NCBI GenBank assembly: GCA_021732975.1
Contig: JAKFWC010000019.1
Coordinates: 168,484-232,483, forward strand
Reading direction: 5' to 3'
DNA length: 64,000 bases
Origin: Planctomycetaceae bacterium
Lineage (GTDB): Bacteria; Planctomycetota; Planctomycetia; Planctomycetales; Planctomycetaceae
Below are positions 34,358 through 43,875 of this stretch, one piece after another (the stretch's first letter is position 1; each line of letters starts with the position of its first letter). A program made the translations under genes and the position numbers. Under the pieces are notes generated by a model. It was given only the letters and a program-made list of their open reading frames with translations. It was not told the DNA's origin and ran no database searches.

Positions 34358-34807
34358 ATGATGTTTCGCGTGTTGTGTCTCTCCGCTGCCGCGCTGATGG
34401 TCGGTGTGTTCGCTGTTGCTGAAGAAGCCAAGAAGGCTCCGGAACTGAAGTGTGTGGTTGCCGGTACCCCGGCGAAGGCCGACAAGACCGCTGACTACAA
34501 GGGCGGGAAAGTCAACTTCTGCTGCGATAACTGCAAGGCCAAGTTCGCCGCCGATTCAAAGAAGTACGCCGTGGCCGCCAACTTCCAATTGGCACAGACC
34601 GAACAGGTCAAGCAGGAAAAATGCCCGTTGTCGGGCGGTCCGGTGAAGGCCGACAAGACCGTCGAAATCGGTGGCGTGAAGGTTGCCTTCTGCTGCGAAA
34701 ACTGCCAAGGCAAAGTCGCTGCGGAAAAAGATGCCGCTAAGCAGAAGGAAATGGTCTTCAGCGACGCCGCGTTTGAAAAGGCCGCGTTCAAGACCGTGAA
34801 GAAGTAA
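34358..34807 (+). CDS. Exported protein with two YHS/TRASH-like metal-binding repeats
   Basis: A 149-residue exported protein. After a signal peptide (MMFRVLCLSAAALMVGVFAVA) come two copies of a module of about 35 residues. In each a Cys near the start is followed by KADKT and then, after about 15 residues, a CCDNC or CCENC motif: KCVVAGTPAKADKT..VNFCCDNCKAKF and KCPLSGGPVKADKT..VAFCCENCQGKV. This resembles the YHS/TRASH metal-binding fold (heavy-metal sensing or transport), doubled. Two hairpins follow the gene. Soft metals such as copper or zinc are a reasonable guess only. Confidence 0.75.
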   Translation: MMFRVLCLSAAALMVGVFAVAEEAKKAPELKCVVAGTPAKADKTADYKGGKVNFCCDNCKAKFAADSKKYAVAANFQLAQTEQVKQEKCPLSGGPVKADKTVEIGGVKVAFCCENCQGKVAAEKDAAKQKEMVFSDAAFEKAAFKTVKK

Positions 34808-34836
34808 TCGATCGCAAAACACACTTTGCGATCGAT
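34807..34836. terminator. Perfect hairpin overlapping the stop region of the YHS-like gene
   Basis: ATCGATCGCAAA and TTTGCGATCGAT pair perfectly around a six-base loop. There is no T-run after it, but the strong terminator at 34844 follows at once. Confidence 0.5.
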
Positions 34837-34843
34837 GTTGAAG

Positions 34844-34879
34844 GAAGCCCAGGGATTGCGATCCCTGGGCTTCTTTTTT
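34844..34879 (+). terminator. Rho-independent terminator (family E hairpin, copy 2)
   Basis: GAAGCCCAGGGAT pairs with ATCCCTGGGCTTC around a short loop and is followed by TTTTTT. It ends the transcript of the YHS-like gene and shares its stem sequence with 16710-16740 and 45674-45706. Confidence 0.85.
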
Positions 34880-34930
34880 GATATACTGCAAGGACATCAG
34901 AGATGACGACCTTGGCTAAGGAATCGCTCA

Positions 34931-37900
34931 ATGCTGCGCGTCTTCGGATTCGCTTTGGGACTGTTCGTCGCGTTGGGTACTGTGGTCGCGGCGGAAGACG
35001 CTAGTCCCGATTTCAACCGCGATGTCCGGCCGATTCTGTCGCAGTTCTGCTTCAAATGCCACGGCCCGGACGAAGGCAAACGCGAAGCCGAGGTACGACT
35101 GGACCTACGCCGTTCTGCACTCGGCCTGTCGGCCACGGGAGCCACAATCATCGCCCCTGGTCGGCCCGACCACAGCGAACTGATTCGCCGCATTGAAACG
35201 ACCGACACCGATCTCGCCATGCCGCCGCGATCGTCGAATTTGACGCTCACCGCGGCACAGAAGAAGACGCTGCGGGACTGGATCACTGGGGGGGCAATCT
35301 ATTCCGCCCATTGGGCATTCGTGCCCCCTCAACTCGCACGGCTGCCACAGGTGCAGCAGACATCGTGGCCACGGAATGAAATTGATCTCTTCGTGCTTTC
35401 GCGACTCGAAAGAGAAGGGCTGAAACCCTCTGTCGAGGCTGATCGTAACACTCTGATCCGCCGACTGAGTCTCGATCTGCTCGGCGTTCCTCCCACGACC
35501 GAAGATGCCGATGTTTTCGCGCAGGACACCGACCCCGCGGCATATGAACGGCTCGTCGACCGCTTGCTCGCCTCCCCGCAGTACGGCGAGCGCTGGGCTC
35601 GTCGCTGGCTTGATCTGGCCCGCTATGCCGATACGAATGGCTACGAGAAGGACCGCGTCCGTTCGATGTGGCCGTATCGAGACTGGGTGATCGATGCGCT
35701 GAATACGGATATGCCGTTCGATCGCTTCACCGTCGAACAGATCGCCGGCGATCTCCTGCCGAATGCCACAACCTCGCAGCGGATCGCGACCGGCTTCCAT
35801 CGCAACACGATGATCAACGAAGAAGGGGGCATTGATCCGCTTGAGTTCCGCTTCCACGCGCTGACCGATCGCTTGTCGACCACCGGAGCGGTGTGGCTCG
35901 GGTTGACCGTCGGTTGTGCACAGTGCCACACTCACAAGTACGACCCGCTGTACCACACCGATTATTACAGCCTGATGGCGTTCCTCAATAACGCCGATGA
36001 ACCCGAGATGGAGATCTGGCCCGACACGCTGCGGGCGGAACGCAACCAGAAAGAAGCCGAGATTGCCGCGCGGGAAGCGACCTTGCCCGAGCGGTTTCCG
36101 CCGAGTGACGAATGGAAATGGCTGACGCCCATACTGGTCTCCGCGGAATCCACGCACCGTGCGGAGCTGAAGCCACAAACCGACGGGGCGATCCTCGTTT
36201 CGGGCAATCCCTCGGAAACCGACACGTACATCGTCAAAGTGACGAGTGACGGTTCACCGATTGGGGCGCTACGGATTGAAACGTTGACCGACGCTTCGCT
36301 CGGCCAAAAAGGGCCGGGACGCACCCCGCATGGCAACTTCGTGCTGACCGAAGTCAAAGTGGCAATGGTCCCCTCCAACGAACCCGCGGCCCCTGTCAAG
36401 CTGGCGACGGCTTCCGCTGATTTCTCGCAGGAGCAGTTTCCCGCGGCGAACGCGATTGATGGTCAACTCAAGTCGGGATGGGCCATCCACGGTCCCGGTG
36501 AATGGAATGTTAACCGCACGTTGATCATCACGTTCGCGGAACCGATTACGGCCGCCCCCGGCACGCAATGGATCATCACGCTCGATCAACAGCACGGCAG
36601 TCATCACACGCTCGGCAAGTTCCGCTTGTCGCTCGGCCAGCCCGACAGTCCGTTGCCCATCGAAGTCCGTCGCCAAAAACATCGGCACGAAAAATTCACC
36701 GCATGGCAACACGATCAGTTCGCCAAGGCCGTGACATGGACACCGCTGCGGCCGTTGCGTTGGACGACGACGTTGCCGAAGCTCGAATTGCTGGACGATG
36801 ATTCGTTGTTGTCCTCGGGCGATCTCTCGAAGCGCGACGTGTATGAACTCACTTTCGGCCCGGAGCTCGCGGGGGCCACGGCTTTGCGATTGGAAGCGCT
36901 ACCCGATGAGCGGTTGCCAAAGCATGGTCCCGGTCGCGTTTATTATGAAGGGCCGTTCGGCGATTTTTTCCTGAGCGAGCTGGAAGTCGAAGCCGATACG
37001 AAACCGTTGTCGCTGACGACAGCCGTGCAGACGTTCGCCTCGGGCAGTTCCACCGCAGCGATGGCGCTCGATAAAAATCCGCTCACCGGTTGGGCGATCA
37101 ACGGCGGTCAGGGGCAACCGCATGTCGCTGTGTTCGCACTGGGCGACGCGGCTCCAACGGCGAAGGAATACACGCTCCGCATGATTTTCGAGCGGTACTA
37201 CGCCGCGGGATTGGGGCGCTTCCGTGTCTCGATGACGACCAATCCAAGAGCGAAGACGCCGACCGCGATGTCTGCCGATGTCGAAGCCTTGCTTGTTAAA
37301 CCGGCAGACCAACGCACTGATGCTGACAACTCCGCGCTACTGACCGCATTCTGTCGTGTCGCCCCAGAACTGGCGGGGGAACGAACAGCGATCGAAGAAC
37401 TCCGCAAAAAACTGCCGTCGCCGCCGACATCACTGGTCTTCGTGGAACGCCCCGCCGACAATCCGCGCGAACAACGACTCTACAAGCGAGGCGAGTTCCT
37501 GCAGCCCCAACAAACCGTTGCTGCGGGAGTGCCATCGTTCCTGCACAGTCTCTCGGAAGGAGCACCAGCGAATCGGTTGTCGTTTGCGAACTGGCTCGTC
37601 GATACGAAGAATCCGCTCGTCGGCCGGGTGATCGTGAATCGGCATTGGCAAGCGTTCTTCGGTCGCGGGCTGGTCCGCACGATGGAAGACTTCGGCTACC
37701 AGGGCGAACTCCCCACGCATCCGGAGTTAATCGATTGGTTGGCCCTCGAACTTCCGCGCCAGCAATGGTCGATCAAGGAATTGCACCGGCTCATCGTGAC
37801 GAGTGCGACGTATCGGCAAAGCTCCGCGGCAACGCCGGACCTCATTGCGCGGGACGCACCGAACAAGCTGCTCGCCCGCGGTCCGCGTAGCCGTCTGGAT

Positions 37901-38491
37901 GCGGAGCTGGTCCGCGATGTCATCCTGCAAACGTGCGGGTTACTGTCGACGAAGATTGGCGGACCGAGCGTCTTTCCCCCGCAACCGGCGAACATCAGTA
38001 CTGAAGGGGCGTACGGACAACTGGCGTGGAACACGAGTCCCGGCGAAGACCGTTATCGCCGCGGCCTCTACACCTTCGCCAAGCGCACGGCTCCGTATGC
38101 GATGTTCACCACATTCGATGCTCCGAGCGGCGAAGCGTGCCTCCCGCGGCGTGAGGTTTCCAATACGCCACTGCAGGCCCTGACGCTGCTCAATGACGCC
38201 GTGTTTCTCGAAGCCGCGCAGCAACTCGGACGCGAGTGGGCATCGCAATCCGGATCAACGGACCAGCAAATCACCGCTCTCTTCCGCCGGTGTCTTACCC
38301 GCCCGCCGCGGTCCGATGAACTGACCGCGCTGCTTTCGTTCTTCGAGCAGCAACGGCAGAAACTCGCGGCTAACGAACCGGCGGCGAAGCAACTCGCCGG
38401 ACCCGGTGACGGCGATGTGATCACCCGCGCTGTATGGACGGCGACGGCGCGCGTGTTACTCAACCTCGACGAAATGATCGGCAAAGAATGA
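34931..38491 (+). CDS. Planctomycete cytochrome-domain/DUF1549/DUF1553 protein
   Basis: A 1186-residue exported protein. After the signal peptide the PSCyt1 domain has the haem-binding CFKCHG (Cys40-x2-Cys43-His44). PSCyt2/DUF1549 follows with SRLEREGLKPSVEAD and LDLARYADTNGYEKD (about residues 150-350). The middle (about 400-830) has two beta-rich repeats (HTLGKFRLSLGQ and AAGLGRFRVSM segments). The DUF1553/PSD1 domain is at the end (NRHWQAFFGRGLVRTMEDFGYQG, NTPLQALTLLNDAVFLEAA). The family is phylum-typical and of unknown function, thought to work with a DUF1501 partner, and the next gene is one. The order of domains is the usual one. Confidence 0.92.
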   Translation: MLRVFGFALGLFVALGTVVAAEDASPDFNRDVRPILSQFCFKCHGPDEGKREAEVRLDLRRSALGLSATGATIIAPGRPDHSELIRRIETTDTDLAMPPRSSNLTLTAAQKKTLRDWITGGAIYSAHWAFVPPQLARLPQVQQTSWPRNEIDLFVLSRLEREGLKPSVEADRNTLIRRLSLDLLGVPPTTEDADVFAQDTDPAAYERLVDRLLASPQYGERWARRWLDLARYADTNGYEKDRVRSMWPYRDWVIDALNTDMPFDRFTVEQIAGDLLPNATTSQRIATGFHRNTMINEEGGIDPLEFRFHALTDRLSTTGAVWLGLTVGCAQCHTHKYDPLYHTDYYSLMAFLNNADEPEMEIWPDTLRAERNQKEAEIAAREATLPERFPPSDEWKWLTPILVSAESTHRAELKPQTDGAILVSGNPSETDTYIVKVTSDGSPIGALRIETLTDASLGQKGPGRTPHGNFVLTEVKVAMVPSNEPAAPVKLATASADFSQEQFPAANAIDGQLKSGWAIHGPGEWNVNRTLIITFAEPITAAPGTQWIITLDQQHGSHHTLGKFRLSLGQPDSPLPIEVRRQKHRHEKFTAWQHDQFAKAVTWTPLRPLRWTTTLPKLELLDDDSLLSSGDLSKRDVYELTFGPELAGATALRLEALPDERLPKHGPGRVYYEGPFGDFFLSELEVEADTKPLSLTTAVQTFASGSSTAAMALDKNPLTGWAINGGQGQPHVAVFALGDAAPTAKEYTLRMIFERYYAAGLGRFRVSMTTNPRAKTPTAMSADVEALLVKPADQRTDADNSALLTAFCRVAPELAGERTAIEELRKKLPSPPTSLVFVERPADNPREQRLYKRGEFLQPQQTVAAGVPSFLHSLSEGAPANRLSFANWLVDTKNPLVGRVIVNRHWQAFFGRGLVRTMEDFGYQGELPTHPELIDWLALELPRQQWSIKELHRLIVTSATYRQSSAATPDLIARDAPNKLLARGPRSRLDAELVRDVILQTCGLLSTKIGGPSVFPPQPANISTEGAYGQLAWNTSPGEDRYRRGLYTFAKRTAPYAMFTTFDAPSGEACLPRREVSNTPLQALTLLNDAVFLEAAQQLGREWASQSGSTDQQITALFRRCLTRPPRSDELTALLSFFEQQRQKLAANEPAAKQLAGPGDGDVITRAVWTATARVLLNLDEMIGKE

Positions 38492-38497
38492 CGCCCA

Positions 38498-38564
38498 ACC
38501 AGCCCGTAGCGCGAGCAAGGGCGTGTCCCGGATTGTGACGCCCTTGCTCGCGCTACGGGCTGGT
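38498..38564. repeat. Inverted repeat, family D, full copy
   Basis: Left arm ACCAGCCCGTAGCGCGAGCA and its inverted partner (CGCGCTACGGGCTGGT, right arm ending 38564) match perfectly over 26 bases around a 15-base loop. It lies between the PSD1-type gene and its DUF1501 partner. A single arm recurs at 52691-52719. Confidence 0.9.
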
Positions 38565-38596
38565 GAAGACAAACATCACTCTGCGAGACGCTCATC

Positions 38597-40030
38597 ATGA
38601 ATTCCCCTTTGCTCCACACCACGCGGCGGCATTTCTTTCAGGACTGTGGTGTCGGCGTCGGCAAGATGGCGCTGGCATCGTTGCTCACTCACGGAGCATT
38701 GTCATCCACCAGTCGCGCGAACGAAAACACGGCGACGCTGGTTCCGCAGCCGTCGCATTCCGTGCCGAAAGCCAAAGCGGTCATTCATCTCTTCATGGCG
38801 GGGGCCCCCAGCCAGTTGGACTTGTTCGACTACAAGCCGAAACTGGTGGAGTATCAGGGCCGTTCGATTCCCCCGGAGATCATCGGCGGGCAGCGGTATG
38901 CATTCATTCGGTCCGACGCCGCCGCGCTTGGCCCGCAGTTCCAGTTCGCCAAGCACGGGCAATGCGGGATGGAACTCGCCGAGGTGTTGCCGCATCTGGC
39001 GAAGATCGTTGATGACATTTGCCTGGTCCGTTCGATCAAAACCGACCAGTTCAATCACGCACCAGCGCAACTCCTTTTCAACACGGGCTTCCCACAGCCA
39101 GGCCGGCCGAGCATCGGTTCGTGGGTGACGTACGGCCTTGGTGCCGAAACGAATGATCTGCCGGCGTTCGTGGTGATGTCGACCGGAGCCGGAATCAGTG
39201 GCGGCGCGGCAAACTGGTCGAGCGGGTTCCTGCCAACGACGCACACCGGCGTGCGGTTCCGCAATCAGGGTGATCCGATCCTGAACGTCAGCAGCCCGCC
39301 CGGTGTCGATGCGGCTCTGCAACGCGATTCGCTCGATCTCGTGGGAGCACTCAATCGACAGCATCTCGCTGTGCAGGGCGACCCGGAAATCGCCACGCGG
39401 ATTGCCGCTTACGAAATGGCGTACCGCCTGCAGACCTCGGCCCCGGAACTGATGGACCTGAAGAACGAAACGAAGGAAACGCTCGATCTGTACGGAGCCG
39501 ATCCCGCCAAACCCTCGTTTGCCCGCGCGTGTTTACTGGCCCGGCGGATGGTCGAGCGCGGCGTACGGTTCATCAACATCTACAACGAGGGTTGGGACGC
39601 CCATTCCGATGTGAAGGGGAACCTCACCCGCAACTGCGGTGCGACCGATCAGGCGTCCGCGGCCTTGGTGATGGATCTGAAACGCCGCGGTTTACTGGAT
39701 GAAACACTCGTCGTCTGGGGCGGGGAATTCGGCCGCACACCGATGATTGAGAACAACGTCGCCCTCGGCCGCAGTCTGGGACGCGATCACCATCCGCAGG
39801 CCTACACGATGTGGTTCGCCGGTGGCGGCTTCAAAGCGGGGTATGCCCACGGTCAAACCGACGAACTCGGCTTCAACGTGGTGGATGGCTTGGTCCACGT
39901 GCATGACGTACAAGCGACGATCCTGCACACGCTCGGCCTCGATCACCTGCGGCTGACATACACGTATCAGGGTCGACAATACCGCCTGACGGACATCCAC
40001 GGCCGCATTGCGACGGAATTGTTAGCTTGA
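38597..40030 (+). CDS. Exported DUF1501 protein, partner of the PSD1-type gene
   Basis: A 477-residue DUF1501 protein. TTRRHFFQDCGVGVGKMALA is a twin-arginine leader. VIHLFMAGAPSQLDLFDYKP, FAKHGQCGMELAEVLPHLAK, WGGEFGRTPMIENN and GRDHHPQAYTMWFAGGG match the family. It follows the DUF1549/DUF1553 gene by about 105 bases, which contain a family D repeat, and is followed by a zinc-ribbon gene whose frame begins at the stop. The two families nearly always travel together, so they probably act on the same, still unknown, substrate in the periplasm. Confidence 0.92.
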   Translation: MNSPLLHTTRRHFFQDCGVGVGKMALASLLTHGALSSTSRANENTATLVPQPSHSVPKAKAVIHLFMAGAPSQLDLFDYKPKLVEYQGRSIPPEIIGGQRYAFIRSDAAALGPQFQFAKHGQCGMELAEVLPHLAKIVDDICLVRSIKTDQFNHAPAQLLFNTGFPQPGRPSIGSWVTYGLGAETNDLPAFVVMSTGAGISGGAANWSSGFLPTTHTGVRFRNQGDPILNVSSPPGVDAALQRDSLDLVGALNRQHLAVQGDPEIATRIAAYEMAYRLQTSAPELMDLKNETKETLDLYGADPAKPSFARACLLARRMVERGVRFINIYNEGWDAHSDVKGNLTRNCGATDQASAALVMDLKRRGLLDETLVVWGGEFGRTPMIENNVALGRSLGRDHHPQAYTMWFAGGGFKAGYAHGQTDELGFNVVDGLVHVHDVQATILHTLGLDHLRLTYTYQGRQYRLTDIHGRIATELLA

Positions 40031-40047
40031 TCGGTGCGGAGCTTATC

Positions 40048-40446
40048 ATGAAAAGTGGCAAACAACGACGTGTTGAACTGATCGCGGAACGTCAGGCTAA
40101 GGAAGTCAAACGTGCGGTCAAGCAGGATTCAACGTCGAATCTTGAGTTTGCCGCGCCGGTCAATTACGAGGCGCTGGCGCCGAACAACAGTTACAGTGGT
40201 TCGGATTTCATGCGGTGCGGCTACTACACTGATTTGCCGTTTCGATGTGTGGATTGCGGTACCGACGAAACCTGGACCGCCCGCCAGCAGAAATGGTGGT
40301 TCGAGGTCGCTAAGGGGCACATCTTCTCCACGGCACGCCGCTGCCGGAATTGCCGTCGCAAAGAACGGGAACGGAGCAACGAGTCCCGCCGTGTTCACCT
40401 CGAAGGACTCGAACGTCGTCGGCAAAAGACATCTGAGGCACAATAA
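40048..40446 (+). CDS. Zinc-ribbon domain protein
   Basis: A 132-residue, very basic protein. The cysteine pairs FRCVDCGTDETWTA and RRCRNCRRKERE, with the W-rich segment RQQKWWFEVAKGHIFS between, match the zinc-ribbon domain called zf-trcl. The start is helical and charged (RRVELIAERQAKEVKRA). Family function unknown; a nucleic-acid role is plausible from charge. ATG at 40048 with GGAG eight bases before it; an in-frame ATG at 40027 overlaps the previous stop. A terminator follows. Confidence 0.75.
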   Translation: MKSGKQRRVELIAERQAKEVKRAVKQDSTSNLEFAAPVNYEALAPNNSYSGSDFMRCGYYTDLPFRCVDCGTDETWTARQQKWWFEVAKGHIFSTARRCRNCRRKERERSNESRRVHLEGLERRRQKTSEAQ

Positions 40447-40488
40447 AACAGCCCCGAAGGAATGATTGCTCATCTCTCCGGGGCTGTT
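40447..40488. terminator. Bidirectional terminator-like hairpin
   Basis: AACAGCCCCG and CGGGGCTGTT pair perfectly. A + T-rich tracts flank it on both sides (AATAAAA before). It lies between convergent genes and could end both transcripts. Confidence 0.7.
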
Positions 40489-40511
40489 CGTTGTAGATCG
40501 CAAATCGACAC

Positions 40512-43166
40512 TCAGTTCGTAATCACCGTCTTCGCTTCCAGAGCCTGCGTGACGCGAGTCTGCAAGTCTTCCAGATGGGCGCGGCTGTAGTCGTCGAGCT
40601 TCAGGTCGGCCTTGGCGAGCGCCGCGGCGAGCAAATCCTTCAACTTGACGAGATGCGTGCGGGCCAGCACGCGGGCATCGTCGGGCACGCCGCTGCTGGT
40701 ACTGTCGCCAAAGGCAAAGCCCGGCGATTGCGAGGCCAGCACCATGCCCGTCAACTTCTTCACGCCGTTCCGCTGCAAGTTGCGGCGGAAACTGTTGATA
40801 AACTGGTTGCGATTGTTGAACTCACCCGCGGCGGGGGCTTTCAACTCCGTGAACAGTCCATCGACCAGCAAAGTCATGTGCTCGGCCAACGTGTAGGCAT
40901 CCTCGTTGGCGGCGACGCGGAGTTCGCTGTCCTGAATGCGCGACAACGTGGTCGCTGTCGTCAACTGGTTCAGAATCGTATTCTGGAACTGGTTGATCGT
41001 GTCGTTGATGGCATAGTCGATGCGGGCCGTTTCCCGCGCCCCCCAGTGCAGCCACCGGGTGGACGCCAGCGAGTTCAACAACACCGGATCGAACTTCGGC
41101 GCGACAAATGCCTGCTCGACGAGGAGCTTCATCGCCTCGCGCTGTTGGGCGGCGTCGACCGGTTTGAACGGCGTCCGGGCGTTGGTGTCCCCCTTGTGAT
41201 CGCGAGCGACACTGATTCCGCCGGGCAACCGACCTACAAAGGTCGCCGTGCGGAAGTATTCGTTAAGCATCATGCCGAACGCCTGCCGCAGGCGTTGATA
41301 GCCTTCGCCATCTTCCACGGTCCGTTCGAGCAGCTTCGGCAGCAGCTCTTTCGTCGTCTTGATCTGTCGCGCGGCGTAGGCCACCGGATCTTTACCCAGA
41401 TCGAAACGATTGGCGAGTGGATCTGGATCGCTGCGGCGCGTGTCTTCATCCGTACCGTAATCGAGTCCCGGTTCCCCGCTGCGGGCCGCGATCTTCGCCA
41501 GTTCTGCGTTTTCGTCGCCGGTGATCACTTTGTAACCGTATTCGATGGCCCAGTGATCGTACGGTCCGATCGTGCTGGTGTAGTAAGCGGGTTGCTTAGC
41601 CCCGGCGACGGCAATATTCGTCGGCGAGTAGTCCATCACGCTGGCGACCGTTGGGTCGGTGAGTGGTTTGGCTGGATCGTCGATTTCCTGCAGCGTCTTC
41701 CAAGCACTCGCTTTGAAATTGTGTCGCAAGCCGAGCGTGTGGCCGACTTCGTGCATGACCACTTCCTTGAGCGCCTGTTGCACGAATTCTTCGGGAAGCT
41801 CGCCCCGTTTATCGATGATGCCTTGAGCGGCCATCGCCGCTGCGGCAAACCCGAATTGATGCTGCATACCGTGCGAAAGACGGCATTCCCCCAGCGCAGC
41901 CCGAGGCATGAAGGGAACCGTTTGACCCGGATTGGGCTCGTCGTCACCCAACCACGAGGCAACCGTTTGCGCCGAGTAGTTTTCCCATTCGACTTTCCAC
42001 GACCGCAGGAAACCGGCATCGAAGAGAATGTCGGCATCGAGAATCTGACCGGTCATCGGGTTCACGCGGGAAGGTCCGATCGCAAACCCGGCGTCGGCTG
42101 TGATCCAGCGAAACGTGTTGTAGTTCACGTCTTCCGGATCCCATTCGTCTTCTTCACGCTGCTGACGAACTTCGACGGCATTGGCGAAACCGATCTTCTC
42201 GAACGCACGGTTCCACTCCTCAATCCCCGCCCGGACAATCGGCCGGAGATGAATCGGGATCGTCTTTTCCATGTAGAAAATGATCGGCTTTTCGGGCGGC
42301 GAGAGCTTGGCTTTTACGTCGCCCTTCTTCAAATCCCATCGCGTGATGTAACGGACGAAGTTCTGCGGATCGCTATTGTCCGTGAAGTCTTTCGTCGCGG
42401 TGAGAAAGTAACCGATGCGATCGTCAGCCTTGCGCGGCTTGTAACCCGTATTCGGTACCTTGCTGATGCTGTAATGCACGAGCACCTGCATCCCGCGTGA
42501 ATCGGCGACAGTATCCGGGCCGCTTGTTGGATTCGTGTAAACCGCGGCGATTTGAATCTCGACGTTGTCTTTGAACGCTTTTACCTGGGCCACGGTTGAC
42601 CGATCCATCGCGAATCCGGCGTTGATGGCGCGGCCGATCTGTTCGTCGTCGCTGAGGAAGACCCGCGTCATATCGACGAGGCTGCCACCGGGCGTATCGG
42701 CGACGATCGGCAGTGCATAGAGCACGCTGTCGGTGTACGCGAATTTGACGGCCGTCGCTTCGGGGCTGCCCGGTCGCGCTTTGAACCGCACGTTCTTGCG
42801 GATGACGTGCATTTTGTCGCCGACTTTACGAAAGTTCCAGACGACATCATCGCCCCAGGTCATGCCGCCGATGACCATGCCGCTGCTGATGCCGCGGGCG
42901 ATGGACGTGAGCATCATGAAGTCCTGGCCGAGTTGGGCCGTCTTCAAATCGACGAGCACCTGCTGCTCTTTGGTGTAAACCGTGAGCAGCCCTTCGATCT
43001 TCTTGGTCTCTTTCGTTGCCTGCTCAAATTTGGACGGAATTGCTGCAGGCGCAGTCGGAGCCGCGGGGGCTTGAGCCAACGCCGAGTGGATCATCAAAAA
43101 CGACAACAGACCGGCCAGCCCAACGGTGGCCCCGGCTCGACGCAGCCGACAATTCGCGCGCAACAT
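40512..43166 (-). CDS. Exported zinc metalloprotease (DUF5117/DUF4953-like)
   Basis: An 884-residue exported protease. Signal peptide in the first 35 residues (GLAGLLSFLMIHSALAQ), then a long N-terminal part (LLTVYTKEQQVLVDLK, LTSIARGISSGMVIGGM) typical of DUF5117. The catalytic helix is HEVGHTLGLRHNFKAS, the long zinc motif HExxHxxGxxH of metzincins, at about residue 490, followed by the SVMDYSP turn. Zinc ligands are the three His. The frame is open from 43502; ATG at 43166 has AGGAG seven bases before it. Substrate unknown. It is convergent with the zinc-ribbon gene. Confidence 0.9.
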   Translation of the reverse strand: MLRANCRLRRAGATVGLAGLLSFLMIHSALAQAPAAPTAPAAIPSKFEQATKETKKIEGLLTVYTKEQQVLVDLKTAQLGQDFMMLTSIARGISSGMVIGGMTWGDDVVWNFRKVGDKMHVIRKNVRFKARPGSPEATAVKFAYTDSVLYALPIVADTPGGSLVDMTRVFLSDDEQIGRAINAGFAMDRSTVAQVKAFKDNVEIQIAAVYTNPTSGPDTVADSRGMQVLVHYSISKVPNTGYKPRKADDRIGYFLTATKDFTDNSDPQNFVRYITRWDLKKGDVKAKLSPPEKPIIFYMEKTIPIHLRPIVRAGIEEWNRAFEKIGFANAVEVRQQREEDEWDPEDVNYNTFRWITADAGFAIGPSRVNPMTGQILDADILFDAGFLRSWKVEWENYSAQTVASWLGDDEPNPGQTVPFMPRAALGECRLSHGMQHQFGFAAAAMAAQGIIDKRGELPEEFVQQALKEVVMHEVGHTLGLRHNFKASAWKTLQEIDDPAKPLTDPTVASVMDYSPTNIAVAGAKQPAYYTSTIGPYDHWAIEYGYKVITGDENAELAKIAARSGEPGLDYGTDEDTRRSDPDPLANRFDLGKDPVAYAARQIKTTKELLPKLLERTVEDGEGYQRLRQAFGMMLNEYFRTATFVGRLPGGISVARDHKGDTNARTPFKPVDAAQQREAMKLLVEQAFVAPKFDPVLLNSLASTRWLHWGARETARIDYAINDTINQFQNTILNQLTTATTLSRIQDSELRVAANEDAYTLAEHMTLLVDGLFTELKAPAAGEFNNRNQFINSFRRNLQRNGVKKLTGMVLASQSPGFAFGDSTSSGVPDDARVLARTHLVKLKDLLAAALAKADLKLDDYSRAHLEDLQTRVTQALEAKTVITN

Positions 43167-43440
43167 GAACGGACTCCTGATAGGGGGATCGCGATCCGGC
43201 AGCCCAGAGACCAGTCGCGAGAGGTGACTGCGAGAGACCGACCGCGTAATTATGGCATCACGCGAGAGTCCGAAGTCAAAACTCAGCTTAACAAACCCCG
43301 GGAAGCGCAGTCGAGTTTGCGGATCACGCAATTTCGGGTGTTTTGTGGCGAAATGGCAACGGGGACTGTATGCGCACAAAAGAACAGTTTGAGATCGCAG
43401 ATTGAGGGGATTTGCTAAGCGGCAAGCGGGGAAGACGACT

Positions 43441-43875
43441 TCATTCGTCGTCGAGGAGTCGGACATCGCTGTCGCTGACATCGGATTCGACGCTGTCTGC
43501 ATCTTCCAGCGCGGCGAGCAACCCGGCTGCCGGCAGGCGGATTTCTTCCGTCATCGCCCCATGCACATCTTCCGGTTCCGGCGGCAAATCGGGCCCCATC
43601 TCAACGCGGAATTTCTCGCTGGCAAACGCCAGTTCATCCCCCGGCAGCAACGCTCCGCGGATGACGCGCTGGCCATTCACCTTAGTTCCGTTCGTGCTGC
43701 CGAGATCGCGAATGAAGAGCAACCCGTCGGTCCGCACGATCAGGCAATGCATCTTGGAGATGCTGCTCCGCTCCAGTACCAGATCGCACTGATCCTTTTG
43801 GCGGCCGACCACCGTCACATCACGCGTGATGGAGAACGAGCGGCCACCCTTGATGGGAATGAGTTGTGCGCGCAT
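43441..43875 (-). CDS. FHA-domain protein
   Basis: A 144-residue protein that is mostly one forkhead-associated domain: ITRDVTVVGRQKDQCDLVL, RSSISKMHCLIVR and IRDLGSTNGTKVNGQRV, with the Ser, Asn and Gly that bind phosphothreonine. It is followed by an acidic tail (EDADSVESDVSDSDVRLLDDE). FHA domains bind proteins phosphorylated on Thr, so a Ser/Thr kinase elsewhere is the expected partner. The gap to the metalloprotease start (43167-43440) contains no recognised feature. Confidence 0.93.
   Translation of the reverse strand: MRAQLIPIKGGRSFSITRDVTVVGRQKDQCDLVLERSSISKMHCLIVRTDGLLFIRDLGSTNGTKVNGQRVIRGALLPGDELAFASEKFRVEMGPDLPPEPEDVHGAMTEEIRLPAAGLLAALEDADSVESDVSDSDVRLLDDE

Noticed and set aside
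40575..42500. A rightward 641-codon open frame opposite the metalloprotease
   Set aside because: It lies wholly inside the metalloprotease gene on the other strand. GC-rich codons create long open antisense frames; its product lacks any recognised motif, and the metalloprotease has a signal peptide, HExxH motif and ribosome site.
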